From the NCBI GenBank assembly GCA_015489255.1, contig WGAD01000059.1, positions 1 through 9,954 of the forward strand: 9,954 bases of DNA, in the 5' to 3' direction. A program made the position numbers and the translations under genes. This stretch comes from Anaerolineales bacterium. GTDB lineage: Bacteria; Chloroflexota; Anaerolineae; Anaerolineales; Villigracilaceae. Of this stretch, positions 1-8,412 are shown in pieces; position 1 is the first letter of the stretch, and every line of letters begins with the position of its first letter. The notes beneath the pieces are model-generated. The model saw only the letters and a list, made by a program, of their open reading frames with translations. It had not been told where the DNA came from and ran no database searches.

Positions 1-196
1 ATTGATGCTCAACGCGGCCAATCTGGCCTTCGTCTCCTTTGCCCAGGCCTTTGGCGATTTGAGCGGGCAGGTCTTCGTCTTCTTTGTGATGACGGTCGCC
101 GCCGCCGAAGTGGCCGTGGGGCTGGCGCTGATCGTGACCATCTTCCGCACCCGGCATTCGATCAACATCGACCAGTTGAACGGCCTGAAAGGATAA
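1..196 (+). CDS. nuoK: NADH-quinone oxidoreductase subunit K (3' part)
   Basis: Small membrane subunit of respiratory complex I, next to NuoJ and NuoL in the membrane arm, where it carries part of the proton path. The window starts in the gene: base 1 is the last base of a codon and 64 residues follow to the TAA at 194-196. The visible part reads L-M-L-N-A-A-N at its start, G-Q-V-F in the middle and N-G-L-K-G at the end, all typical of NuoK. By alignment from memory with the 100-residue E. coli protein, the first full codon is residue 37. The Glu at 107-109, in the run T-V-A-A-A-E, is then the essential Glu72 of the last transmembrane helix. The other essential one, Glu36, would be the codon cut by the window edge. 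The nuoL start follows 12 nt after the stop, so the genes are surely one operon. The identification is firm; only the N-terminal third is missing. Confidence 0.95.
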   Translation, partial: LMLNAANLAFVSFAQAFGDLSGQVFVFFVMTVAAAEVAVGLALIVTIFRTRHSINIDQLNGLKG

Positions 197-208
197 TCGG
201 GAGGCGCT

Positions 209-2311
209 ATGCTCTTGAGTGAAGCAACCCATTCCGCAGGATTTTTCTTCCTCGCGCCCTGGTTGGTGTTCGTGCCGTTGATCGGCTTGTTGATCAACCT
301 GATCTTCGGGCGCCGCTTCAGCGAAAAGACCATCGGGACGATCGCCAGCCTGGCCGCCGGGACGGATTTCGTCATCGCTGTGCTCCTGGCCTGGTCTCTG
401 GCCGCTGCGGGCGGCCACGAGGCGCAGGTCACCCTGGCTGAGTGGATCCACATCGGCAATTTACAGCTGGATTGGACCTTCCGCGTGGACACCCTCTCGG
501 TGATGATGATGTTGGTGGTGTCTGGCGTGGGCACGCTGATCCACATTTACGCCATCGGTTACATGCACGAAGACGTGCGCTACAAGAACGACCCGGGGCG
601 CTATCGCCGCTTCTTCATTTACCTGAATCTCTTCATCGCCATGATGATGATCCTGGTCAGCGGCGATTCCTACCTGATGCTCTTCGTCGGCTGGGAGGGC
701 GTCGGTCTGTGCTCCTTCCTGCTGATCGGCTTCTGGTACGATATGGATACCCTGGGGCGCCCTTCATGGGCCAATTCCAACGCGGCCAAAAAGGCCTTCA
801 TTGCCAACCGCGTCGGTGATTTCGGCTTCTTGCTGGCGGCCTTCACCATGTTTTGGTATTTTGGCACCCTGCAATTCGATGGTGTCTTTGCTGCCGCGCC
901 CCAGGCCTCCGAAGGTGTGATCCTGGCGGTTACCCTCTTCCTGCTGATTGGTGTGACCGGAAAATCGGCGCAAATTCCGCTTTACATCTGGCTGCCGGAT
1001 GCCATGGCCGGCCCGACGCCGGTTTCGGCGTTGATTCACGCCGCCACCATGGTGACGGCTGGCGTCTATCTGGTGGCGCGTTCTGCGCCCTTGTATTCCC
1101 TTTCGCATCAGGCGCAATACATCGTTGCCATGGTAGGCGGGGTGACGGCGCTCTTCGCCGCCACCATCGCTGTTGGGCAGTACGATATCAAAAAGGTACT
1201 GGCTTATTCCACCATCAGCCAGCTGGGCTTCATGGTAGCCGCTGTCGGTATGGGGGCTTATGTGGCGGGGCTTTTCCACCTGGTGACCCACGCCTTCTTC
1301 AAGGCGTTGCTCTTCCTCTCCGCCGGTTCGGTTATCCTCGGGATGGAGCGCGGGCATCATCACCTGGCGCACCACGGCCACGGTGATGCTCATCACGAGG
1401 AAGAAGTCTTCGACCCGGGCGACATGCGCAACATGGGCAACCTGCGCAAGCGCATGCCGGTGACCTTTACCGTGTATCTGATCGGGGCGCTGGCGTTGGG
1501 CGGCATCTTCCCCTTTGCCGGCTTCTGGTCGAAAGACGAGATCCTGGCGGAGGCCTTCAAAGAGTTCAAAACGGTCTACTGGCTGCTGGCGATCGCCGCT
1601 TTCTTCACCGCCTTTTACATGGGGCGTCAGATCTGGATGGTGTTCTTTGGCAACGAGCGCACCGAGGTGGCCGCCCATGCCGAGGAAAGCCCGCGGGTGA
1701 TCACGGTGCCGTTGATGATCCTGGCCGCCCTTTCTACTCTCGGGGGCGCGCTGAACCTTCCCGGTTTGCACACCCTCGAAACCTGGGTCGAGCATACCTT
1801 TGAGGCGGTTGGGGTTCATTTGAACGTTGGTGAATTCAACCTGACGGTAGCCCTCTCATCCACCGGGCTGGCGTTGCTGGCGATCTTCCTTTCCTGGCTC
1901 TTGTATGGTCGCAAGCCCCTGCAAGCCGGGGACGCAGACCCGCTCAAGAAGATGCTCGGCCCGATCTTCACCGGTATGGAAAACAAATGGTGGGTGGACG
2001 AAGGCTATCAGGCGCTGGTGATCGATCGGTACAACGACCTGGCACGTTTCCTGGCGCAAACCCTCGACTGGGACTTTTGGCACGACTGGTTCCACGAGAA
2101 GGTGATCGCTGGCGCTTATCATGGGCTGGTGGCCTTCCTCTCCGACCCGATCGACCGGGGACTGATTGACGCCGCCGCCAATGGGCTGGCCCGCCTGACC
2201 AAGAATTCTGCGGCCTCGTTGCGCCGCTTGCAAAATGGTTTTGTCCGCAGTTATGCCCTGTCAGTGCTGTTGGGTGTGGTGCTGATTATGGGATATTTGC
2301 TCATCAAATAA
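209..2311 (+). CDS. nuoL: NADH-quinone oxidoreductase subunit L
   Basis: Largest antiporter-like subunit of complex I, at the far end of the membrane arm, driving proton translocation coupled to NADH:quinone electron transfer. The protein has 700 residues, longer than E. coli NuoL (613). Family signatures are G-W-E-G-V-G-L-C-S-F with Glu163 (E. coli Glu144), G-K-S-A-Q-I-P-L with Lys252 (Lys229), A-L-I-H-A-A-T-M-V with His277 (His254), and F-W-S-K-D-E-I-L with Lys442 (Lys399). The jump in offset from 23 to 43 shows an insertion of about 20 residues between the last two sites. It coincides with a His-rich loop at residues 380-399. The C-terminal part holds the long lateral helix region and a final membrane helix ending in M-G-Y-L-L-I-K. 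The ATG at 209 follows GGGAGG (199-204) with 4 nt between. The nuoM start is 21 nt downstream. No sign of damage. Confidence 0.97.
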   Translation: MLLSEATHSAGFFFLAPWLVFVPLIGLLINLIFGRRFSEKTIGTIASLAAGTDFVIAVLLAWSLAAAGGHEAQVTLAEWIHIGNLQLDWTFRVDTLSVMMMLVVSGVGTLIHIYAIGYMHEDVRYKNDPGRYRRFFIYLNLFIAMMMILVSGDSYLMLFVGWEGVGLCSFLLIGFWYDMDTLGRPSWANSNAAKKAFIANRVGDFGFLLAAFTMFWYFGTLQFDGVFAAAPQASEGVILAVTLFLLIGVTGKSAQIPLYIWLPDAMAGPTPVSALIHAATMVTAGVYLVARSAPLYSLSHQAQYIVAMVGGVTALFAATIAVGQYDIKKVLAYSTISQLGFMVAAVGMGAYVAGLFHLVTHAFFKALLFLSAGSVILGMERGHHHLAHHGHGDAHHEEEVFDPGDMRNMGNLRKRMPVTFTVYLIGALALGGIFPFAGFWSKDEILAEAFKEFKTVYWLLAIAAFFTAFYMGRQIWMVFFGNERTEVAAHAEESPRVITVPLMILAALSTLGGALNLPGLHTLETWVEHTFEAVGVHLNVGEFNLTVALSSTGLALLAIFLSWLLYGRKPLQAGDADPLKKMLGPIFTGMENKWWVDEGYQALVIDRYNDLARFLAQTLDWDFWHDWFHEKVIAGAYHGLVAFLSDPIDRGLIDAAANGLARLTKNSAASLRRLQNGFVRSYALSVLLGVVLIMGYLLIK
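1346..1405 (+). other. Histidine-rich loop insertion in NuoL
   Basis: Codes for residues 380-399 of NuoL, where 8 of 20 residues are His (383-385, 388, 389, 391, 395, 396), followed by three Glu. It lies between the conserved G-S-V-I helix end and the D-M-R-N-M-G motif, where E. coli NuoL has a short loop. The loop should be exposed to solvent and could bind a divalent metal. That is inference from composition only; His-rich loops here also occur in other NuoL proteins as far as I recall. Confidence 0.6.
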
Positions 2312-2332
2312 TCGAAAACGAGGACAGACACT

Positions 2333-3865
<1,533 letters not shown>

Positions 3866-3873
3866 ACTGGCTG

Positions 3874-3888
3874 ACGCGCCCTGCGCGT
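3874..3888 (+). other. Small hairpin between nuoM and nuoN
   Basis: ACGCGC (3874-3879) and GCGCGT (3883-3888) are perfectly complementary around a CCT loop. No T-run follows, so this is not a terminator. It sits 10 nt before the nuoN Shine-Dalgarno site and could protect or mark the message between the two genes, but a 6-bp stem can arise by chance in GC-rich DNA. Confidence 0.4.
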
Positions 3889-3898
3889 TCGATGAGAT

Positions 3899-3904
3899 GG
3901 AGTG
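3899..3904 (+). promoter_or_regulatory. Ribosome binding site fixing the nuoN start
   Basis: GGAGTG lies 3 nt before the ATG at 3908, with 5 nt between its GGAG core and the ATG. A GTG two codons upstream (3902) is in frame but falls inside this site, so it cannot be the start. Starting at 3908 also puts three key residues at the same numbers as in E. coli NuoN (133, 217, 247). Confidence 0.75.
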
Positions 3905-3907
3905 ACT

Positions 3908-5350
3908 ATGGCGCAACTTGACTTTTACACGCTCCTGCCCACCGTTGTCCTGATGGCCTGGGCCAGCGGCTTGCTGATCGCCGATTTGTTCATCCCGCGC
4001 GATCGCAAGGCCTGGACGGCCGGGCTTGCGGCCCTCGGCCTGGCTCTGGCCCTTGGCCTGACCCTGGCGCAGATCGGCCGCACGGGGACGGGCTTCGCCG
4101 GCATGGTGACGCTGGACCCCTTTGCCGTGCTGGCCAATTCGTTGCTGCTGGTGAGCGGCTTGCTGGCAGTGGGCCTTTCCTTTGGCTATTTGCGGCGGCG
4201 GGACATTGACCGCGGCGAGTATTATTCGCTCACTTTGTTCAGTGTGGCGGGCATGATGCTGATGACCCAGGCCGCCGACCTGATCGTCGTCTTCCTGGCG
4301 TTGGAGATGTTCTCCCTGCCCCTGTATGTACTGGCTGCTTTTGCCCGCCCGCAACCGGATTCCGAAGAAGCGGGCCTCAAATACTTCCTCCTGGGCGCTT
4401 TTTCCGCCGGCTTCCTGATCTATGGCATCGCCCTGGTCTATGGGGCAACGCAAACCACCGCCCTGGCGGGCGTGGTGACGGCAGTCGCCACCGGTACGGC
4501 CTCCCTGCCCTTGCTGGCCGCTGGCGCCGGTTTGATCCTCGTCGGCTTGGGCTTCAAGGTGGCCGCCGTCCCCTTCCACATGTGGACGCCGGATGTCTAC
4601 CAGGGCGCCCCGACCTCCGTCACGGCTTTCATGGCCGCCGGCGCAAAGATCGCCGGCTTCGCCGCCCTGATGCGGGTCTTCGTACAGGCCTTCCCCGTTT
4701 TAGGCGAAAAACTCACCCCCATCCTGTGGACGCTGGCCGCCCTGACCATGTTCCTGGGTAACCTGGTGGCGATCGCCCAATCGAACATCAAACGCATGTT
4801 GGCCTATTCCAGCATCGCCCACGCCGGTTACATCCTGATGGCGCTGACGGCCTATGCCAACCCGCAAATGCGGCAGATGGCCGTTTCCGCTGCGCTTTTC
4901 TACCTGCTGGCGTATGCGCTGACCAATTTCGGCGCCTGGGGCGTGGTGGCGGCGCTGGAAAAACAGAACGGCGGCGGCCTGGAATTGAACGATTACGCCG
5001 GCCTGGGACGCAAGTCGCCGGCCCTGGCGGCGGCCATGACGATCTTCATGCTTTCGTTCACCGGTGTGCCGCCCACCCTGGGGCTGATCGGCAAAATTTA
5101 CCTCTTCCGGGTCACCGTCGAAGCCGGTTTCATCGGCCTGGCCGTGATCGGCGTGCTCACCTCGCTGGTCTCTGCTTATTATTACCTGCGCGTGGTGGTG
5201 GTCATGTACATGCGAGAAGGCGAACCCGAAGCCAGTATGGACGGCTGGCACAAGGCGGTGATCGCCCTTTCGGCGGCCCTGACGGTGCTGCTCAGCCTGG
5301 CGCCGGCGGCCTTGTTCTCCCTGGTCTCCGGGGCGACCCTGTTGTTCTGA
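3908..5350 (+). CDS. nuoN: NADH-quinone oxidoreductase subunit N
   Basis: Third antiporter-like subunit of complex I, nearest to the NuoA/J/K part of the membrane arm. The protein has 480 residues, close to E. coli (485). Conserved sites are Glu133 in L-E-M-F-S-L-P-L-Y, Lys217 in G-F-K-V-A-A-V-P-F-H-M-W, Lys247 in A-G-A-K-I-A-G-F and Lys396 in G-L-I-G-K-I-Y-L-F (E. coli Lys395). The T-P-D-V-Y-Q-G-A-P-T motif after Lys217 is diagnostic for NuoN against NuoL and NuoM. Last gene of the nuo operon in the usual order K-L-M-N; the terminator hairpin begins 22 nt after the TGA. Confidence 0.97.
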   Translation: MAQLDFYTLLPTVVLMAWASGLLIADLFIPRDRKAWTAGLAALGLALALGLTLAQIGRTGTGFAGMVTLDPFAVLANSLLLVSGLLAVGLSFGYLRRRDIDRGEYYSLTLFSVAGMMLMTQAADLIVVFLALEMFSLPLYVLAAFARPQPDSEEAGLKYFLLGAFSAGFLIYGIALVYGATQTTALAGVVTAVATGTASLPLLAAGAGLILVGLGFKVAAVPFHMWTPDVYQGAPTSVTAFMAAGAKIAGFAALMRVFVQAFPVLGEKLTPILWTLAALTMFLGNLVAIAQSNIKRMLAYSSIAHAGYILMALTAYANPQMRQMAVSAALFYLLAYALTNFGAWGVVAALEKQNGGGLELNDYAGLGRKSPALAAAMTIFMLSFTGVPPTLGLIGKIYLFRVTVEAGFIGLAVIGVLTSLVSAYYYLRVVVVMYMREGEPEASMDGWHKAVIALSAALTVLLSLAPAALFSLVSGATLLF

Positions 5351-5371
5351 ACGTTTCCTGGTGCTGTCCTG

Positions 5372-5404
5372 AGGCCGTCCGCGCATTGGGCGGCCTTTTC
5401 TTTT
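5372..5404 (+). terminator. Intrinsic terminator of the nuo operon
   Basis: GGCCGTCC (5373-5380) pairs with GGGCGGCC (5388-5395) in an 8-bp stem with one G-T wobble and a 7-nt loop. A5372 and T5396 add one pair. The T-rich tract TTTTCTTTT (5396-5404) follows at once. It stands right after nuoN and only 12 nt before the next gene, so any read-through would feed that gene. Confidence 0.85.
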
Positions 5405-5415
5405 GGCGAGGAACC

Positions 5416-6084
5416 ATGCTCAAAGCTTTGATTTTCGATTTCGACGGCTTGATTCTGGATACGGAATGGCCGGTGTACCAGGCCTGGCGGCGGTTGTACG
5501 CCGAGGCCGGCCAGGAACTGGATTTGCAGCGCTGGGGGCGCATCGTCGGCGGGGAGGCGGATGCCGGTTTTCACCCGTTGCGCCACCTGGAAGCATTGAC
5601 CGGCAGACGGTACGACAAAGCCGCAGTGGAAGCGCAGATCCACGCCTGGGAGATGGAGGCGCTGCGGACGGCGCAGCCCATGCCCGGGGTGGTGGCGCTG
5701 CTGCGCCAGGCGCACGAGGCCGGCCTCCCACTGGCGATCGCTTCCAGCTCACTCCACGCCTGGGTCGATGGTCACCTGAAGCGGCTGAATCTGATGCCTT
5801 TTTTCCGGACGATCGTTTGCCGCGACGACGTGACGCAGGCCAAGCCGGCGCCAGACCTGTTTTTGCTGGCGGCTTCGCGGCTGGGGGTGAGGCCGGGGGA
5901 GGTGGTCGTTCTGGAGGATTCCCCAAACGGGGTGCTGGCGGCGCGGCGCGCCGGAATGCGGGTGGTTGCTGTTCCCAACCGGGTGACCCGTGGGTTAAAA
6001 TTTAACCGTCCCGATTGGACGGTGGATTCTTTAGAGGCGGTGAGCCTGGCGACCTTGGCCGCGCTCCTTTCTCCTGACGGCTGA
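5416..6084 (+). CDS. HAD-superfamily hydrolase, beta-phosphoglucomutase/phosphatase type
   Basis: Cytosolic enzyme of 222 residues that acts on a small phosphorylated compound, probably a sugar phosphate or phosphoglycolate. All four HAD motifs are visible. Motif I is F-D-F-D-G-L-I-L-D-T-E, with Asp8 as nucleophile and Asp10 as acid/base. Motif II has Ser110 in A-I-A-S-S-S. Motif III is Lys143 in A-K-P-A-P-D. Motif IV is Glu167-Asp168 in V-L-E-D-S-P-N-G. The helical cap (about residues 15-90) between motifs I and II is the C1 type of the beta-phosphoglucomutase/Gph/YhcW-like group. The motifs do not settle mutase against phosphatase, so no symbol is given. The ATG at 5416 has GAGGAA (5408-5413) just ahead. 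An in-frame TTG at 5386 would start inside the terminator hairpin and is unlikely. The desaturase start is 29 nt downstream. Confidence 0.88.
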   Translation: MLKALIFDFDGLILDTEWPVYQAWRRLYAEAGQELDLQRWGRIVGGEADAGFHPLRHLEALTGRRYDKAAVEAQIHAWEMEALRTAQPMPGVVALLRQAHEAGLPLAIASSSLHAWVDGHLKRLNLMPFFRTIVCRDDVTQAKPAPDLFLLAASRLGVRPGEVVVLEDSPNGVLAARRAGMRVVAVPNRVTRGLKFNRPDWTVDSLEAVSLATLAALLSPDG

Positions 6085-6099
6085 CCGCCGCGCGCATGG

Positions 6100-6106
6100 A
6101 AGGAGG
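6100..6106 (+). promoter_or_regulatory. Ribosome binding site fixing the desaturase start
   Basis: AAGGAGG, a full-strength Shine-Dalgarno match, ends 7 nt before the ATG at 6114. The in-frame ATG at 6096 lies upstream of and partly against this site and has no such sequence of its own, so 6114 is the better start. Confidence 0.8.
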
Positions 6107-6113
6107 CAGAACC

Positions 6114-7127
6114 ATGCTGGATGTGAAATCGGTTCCCTGGCAAAAGCTGCTTCGCCCTTACAAACGCGCCGATTGGCGGCGGGCCTGGCAGCAAGTGTTG
6201 AACACGATCCCGCCTTTTCTGGCTTTGTGGGTGGCGACTTTGTGGGCTGCTGCACACGCTCGCTGGTGGCTGGCCGTTCTCCTGGCGGTGTTGTCGGCGG
6301 CCTTTATGGTGCGCACCTTTATCCTCTTCCACGATTGCGGGCACGGTTCCTTTTTCCCTTCACGCAAGGCCAACGAAGCCCTGGGCTTTGTGACCGGCGT
6401 TCTCACGTTTACGCCCTCGTATCGCTGGTGGCACGACCACGCCATTCACCATGCCACCGCGGGCGATCTGGATCGGCGCGGCACGGGCGATGTCTTGACT
6501 TTGACGGTCGATGAATATCTGGCTCTGCCCTGGCATCGCAAACTGGCCTATCGGGTAATGCGCAACCCGCTGATCTTGTTTACGGTGGGCGCGTTTTTGG
6601 TGTTTGCCGTTGTGCAGCGGTTTTTCAGCCCTCGGGATGGACGCCGCGAGAAGTGGAGCGTCATTTGGACGAACCTGGCGCTGGTGGCGTGGGCCTCGTT
6701 TTGGGTCTGGCTCTTCGGTTGGCGGGCGTACCTCTTTGCCCAATTGCTGACCCTGTCGCTGGCGGCCAGCGCCGGGGTGTGGCTCTTTTATGTGCAGCAC
6801 AATTTCCCCGGGACGTATTGGGCGCGCCACGCAGACTGGGATTTTTACCGCGCGGCGTTGGAGGGCAGTTCTTTTTATCAGCTGCCGCCGGTTTTGCAGT
6901 GGTTCTCGGGCAATATCGGTTTTCATCACATTCACCATATAAGCCCGAAAGTGCCAAATTATTTTCTGCCGCAATGTTATGCGGAAAACCCGGCGTTTCA
7001 TGTGCGCCCTTTGACGCTTTCCGAAAGCCTGAAATGCCTGCGTCTGCGGCTGTGGGACGAGCACAGCCGGGAGATGGTCGGTTGGGAGGCCATTCGCAAA
7101 TACCGTTTGCATCGGGCCGGCGCTTGA
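6114..7127 (+). CDS. Membrane fatty acid desaturase (acyl-lipid, omega-6/Delta-12-like)
   Basis: Integral membrane di-iron enzyme that puts a cis double bond into acyl chains, using O2 and reduced ferredoxin or a similar donor. The protein has 337 residues. The three histidine boxes are H-D-C-G-H (73-77), H-D-H-A-I-H-H (107-113) and H-H-I-H-H (271-275); His229 in Y-V-Q-H-N-F is a likely further iron ligand. Hydrophobic segments at about 28-70, 140-165 and 180-225 give the usual four membrane spans. The G-T-G-D-V-L-T-L-T-V stretch after box 2 and G-N-I-G-F before box 3 resemble bacterial omega-6-type desaturases. Regiospecificity cannot be read from sequence. It probably shares a message with the HAD gene upstream. 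The enzyme needs oxygen, so the host meets O2 at least at times. A bidirectional terminator lies 238 nt past the stop. Confidence 0.92.
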   Translation: MLDVKSVPWQKLLRPYKRADWRRAWQQVLNTIPPFLALWVATLWAAAHARWWLAVLLAVLSAAFMVRTFILFHDCGHGSFFPSRKANEALGFVTGVLTFTPSYRWWHDHAIHHATAGDLDRRGTGDVLTLTVDEYLALPWHRKLAYRVMRNPLILFTVGAFLVFAVVQRFFSPRDGRREKWSVIWTNLALVAWASFWVWLFGWRAYLFAQLLTLSLAASAGVWLFYVQHNFPGTYWARHADWDFYRAALEGSSFYQLPPVLQWFSGNIGFHHIHHISPKVPNYFLPQCYAENPAFHVRPLTLSESLKCLRLRLWDEHSREMVGWEAIRKYRLHRAGA

Positions 7128-7129
7128 GC

Positions 7130-7162
7130 GGCCGGTGTGGACTTCGCCCTGCTCGGCCCACG
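7130..7162 (-). repeat. Intergenic repeat, partial copy next to the desaturase stop
   Basis: Begins 3 nt after the desaturase stop codon. Bases 7142-7158 (CTTCGCCCTGCTCGGCC) are the exact reverse complement of 9821-9837, and the match runs to 7162 with one mismatch (20 of 21). The left arm GGCC (7130-7133) is kept but the bases between differ. Seen from the copy at 9816-9853, this one is inverted and degraded at one end. Confidence 0.6.
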
Positions 7163-7165
7163 AAA

Positions 7166-7184
7166 AACCGCTGATTGGGCGGTT
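7166..7184 (+). repeat. Perfect 6-bp hairpin
   Basis: AACCGC (7166-7171) and GCGGTT (7179-7184) pair around a 7-base loop. No T-run follows, so it is not an intrinsic terminator. It links the partial repeat on its left with the TGTCGAAGC motif on its right. Confidence 0.45.
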
Positions 7185-7201
7185 GCTGAGATTGTCGAAG
7201 C
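7185..7201. repeat. GCTGAG-N5-TCGAAGC motif
   Basis: GCTGAGATTGTCGAAGC closely resembles the short element CTTCGACAAGCTCAG (read on the other strand), which I recall as a very common intergenic motif in many bacterial genomes. One copy is visible here. Its function is unknown to me, and the family assignment rests on memory. Confidence 0.4.
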
Positions 7202-7224
7202 GTAGCGGACGTTGGCCTGCGTAC

Positions 7225-7266
7225 CGAAACCAGCGCGTCGCGCTCCGTAACGCGAAATTGGTTTCG
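7225..7266. repeat. Two-tier stem-loop in the desaturase-lipA gap
   Basis: CGAAACCA (7225-7232) pairs perfectly with TGGTTTCG (7259-7266). Nested inside, CGCGT (7234-7238) pairs with ACGCG (7250-7254), giving a two-tier stem with an 11-base loop. No coding frame or T-run is attached. It may be a folded RNA end of the desaturase message or part of a repeat element. Confidence 0.5.
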
Positions 7267-7277
7267 CAGATTTTCCT

Positions 7278-7297
7278 GCCCGAAATACATTTCAGGC
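7278..7297. repeat. Imperfect palindrome GCCCGAAAT/ATTTCAGGC
   Basis: Two 9-base arms with one mismatch around a 2-base centre. It lies between the two-tier stem-loop and the next repeat copy. On the minus strand the mismatch becomes a G-T wobble, so the fold is slightly better as minus-strand RNA. Confidence 0.4.
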
Positions 7298-7301
7298 TAC
7301 A

Positions 7302-7342
7302 TTGGCCTCGGTATGAGGATTGCGCCGTCACTCGGCCAACGC
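7302..7342 (+). repeat. Intergenic repeat, complete copy left of lipA
   Basis: Starts TTGGCCTCG and ends CTCGGCCAACGC. The copy at 9816-9853, read on the minus strand, has identical 9-base and 12-base ends and a middle of 17 against 20 bases. The TTGGCC/GGCCAA arms can pair, making a hairpin of about 38 nt. Conserved arms with a variable middle suggest that the fold matters or that the arms are the recognised ends. Confidence 0.6.
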
Positions 7343-7365
7343 AACCGACAGACCGCGCCCCGTGC

Positions 7366-7397
7366 AAAAAAGCCTCCCGCACCTGGGAGGCTTTTTC
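7366..7397. terminator. Bidirectional terminator between desaturase and lipA
   Basis: AGCCTCCC (7371-7378) pairs perfectly with GGGAGGCT (7385-7392) around the 6-base loop GCACCT. An A-run (7366-7371) precedes it and a T-run (7392-7396) follows, so it works as an intrinsic terminator in either direction. It lies 17 nt beyond the lipA stop and also ends transcripts coming from the desaturase side. Confidence 0.92.
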
Positions 7398-7414
7398 GTT
7401 TGCGCTACCAGCCC

Positions 7415-8353
7415 TCACCCTTGGCCGTACAACTGACGGTGAACCACGCTCAAAGCCCGCACTTGTTCAGCCGCGTGATAGGAAGAGCGCACCAGGGGGC
7501 CGCTTTCCACCCAGCGGAAACCAATTTCCAGGCCAAAGGCCTTTAGTTCGTTAAACTCTTCCATGGTGTAATAGCGATCGATCGGCCAATGCTTGCGGCT
7601 GGGTTGCAGGTATTGCCCGATCGTCAAAATGTCCACCCCCCAGGTGCGCAGGTCGCGCATGGTATCCTTTACTTCTGCCATCGTCTCGCCAAGCCCAACC
7701 ATCAACCCCGACTTGGTCAACACGTCTGGATCGAGCTTTTTGGCGTTCGTCAGGGTGGCCTCGGCCCAGGCGTAATTGTCCTGTGGCTGAATGGTTTTGA
7801 ACAGGCGCGGCACAGTTTCCACGTTGTGGTTCAGGATCTCCGGGCGGGCGTCCATGACGATCTTCAAAGCCTCCAGGCTGCCTTTGAAGTCGGGAATGAG
7901 CACCTCGATTGAGCAGCCCGGGCGCAGTTCGCGGATGCGGCGGATGACAGCGGCAAAGATCGGCGCACCGCCATCGAGGCGCTCATCGCGGTTGACCGAA
8001 GTGATAACAGCGTGCTGTAACTGCATATCACGGACGGCCTGCGCCACGCGCTCCGGTTCTGCCCAATCGAGGGCCGGCGGGCGGCCGTGTTTGATATCGC
8101 AAAAGCGGCAGGTGCGGGTGCAAATGTCGCCCAGCATCAGGAAGGTGGCCGTGCCGCTGCCCCAGCATTCGCCCAGGTTGGGGCACATGGCCTCCTCGCA
8201 AACGGTATGCAGCGCCTTGCTGCGCATCAGCTGGTGTACCTTTTCGTAGGTTTCGCCGGCTGGGGCGCGAACCTTGATCCACGGCGGACGGCGCAGGGGT
8301 TTGGTATTGACCTTTTGCGGGTCAACGCGATCGCGGGTAGGAGAAGAAGGCAT
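7415..8353 (-). CDS. lipA: Lipoyl synthase
   Basis: Radical SAM enzyme that inserts two sulfurs at C6 and C8 of the octanoyl chain on lipoyl domains (2-oxoacid dehydrogenase E2 proteins, glycine cleavage H protein). The protein has 312 residues, of normal length. The auxiliary [4Fe-4S] cluster is held by Cys52, Cys57 and Cys63 ([12 protein letters not shown]). The radical SAM cluster is held by Cys78, Cys82 and Cys85 (C-T-R-T-C-R-F-C). The C-terminal R-S-S-Y (289-292), which supplies the serine ligand of the auxiliary cluster, is intact. The ATG at 8353 has GAGG (8364-8361) 7 nt ahead on the minus strand. It has its own promoter upstream. lipB, the octanoyltransferase gene often nearby, is not in the window, so the octanoyl supply is encoded elsewhere. 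Confidence 0.97.
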   Translation of the reverse strand: MPSSPTRDRVDPQKVNTKPLRRPPWIKVRAPAGETYEKVHQLMRSKALHTVCEEAMCPNLGECWGSGTATFLMLGDICTRTCRFCDIKHGRPPALDWAEPERVAQAVRDMQLQHAVITSVNRDERLDGGAPIFAAVIRRIRELRPGCSIEVLIPDFKGSLEALKIVMDARPEILNHNVETVPRLFKTIQPQDNYAWAEATLTNAKKLDPDVLTKSGLMVGLGETMAEVKDTMRDLRTWGVDILTIGQYLQPSRKHWPIDRYYTMEEFNELKAFGLEIGFRWVESGPLVRSSYHAAEQVRALSVVHRQLYGQG

Positions 8354-8367
8354 GGGATTTCCTCGTC

Positions 8368-8397
8368 AAAAAAAAGGTGGATGGCCCGCTCCGGGCC
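8368..8397 (-). promoter_or_regulatory. Hairpin and U-run in the lipA leader
   Basis: Read on the minus strand, GGCCCG (8397-8392) and CGGGCC (8388-8383) pair perfectly around a GAG loop. After 7 nt comes a run of eight T (8375-8368), just before the lipA ribosome binding site. The gap between stem and T-run is longer than in a classical terminator. It could be a weak attenuator, or a 5' stem that protects the message. Confidence 0.45.
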
Positions 8398-8412
8398 GGG
8401 TACATTGTACCC
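8398..8412. promoter_or_regulatory. Palindrome over the lipA -10 box, candidate operator
   Basis: GGGTACATTGTACCC has perfect 7-base arms around a central T. It contains the whole -10 hexamer of lipA, so a dimeric repressor bound here would block the promoter. No regulator can be named from the sequence. Confidence 0.4.

Noticed and set aside
764..1819. A 351-codon minus-strand frame antisense to nuoL
   Set aside because: Low-complexity, polar composition and full overlap with nuoL; same shadow effect.
5386..5415. Alternative TTG start for the HAD protein ten codons upstream
   Set aside because: It lies in the terminator stem-loop and T-tract, and the family begins just before the F-D-F-D motif, as given by the ATG at 5416.
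7135..7554. Open frames of 139 and 77 codons on the + strand across the desaturase-lipA gap
   Set aside because: They run through the repeats and the bidirectional terminator and into lipA antisense, with no ribosome binding site and no recognisable protein features.
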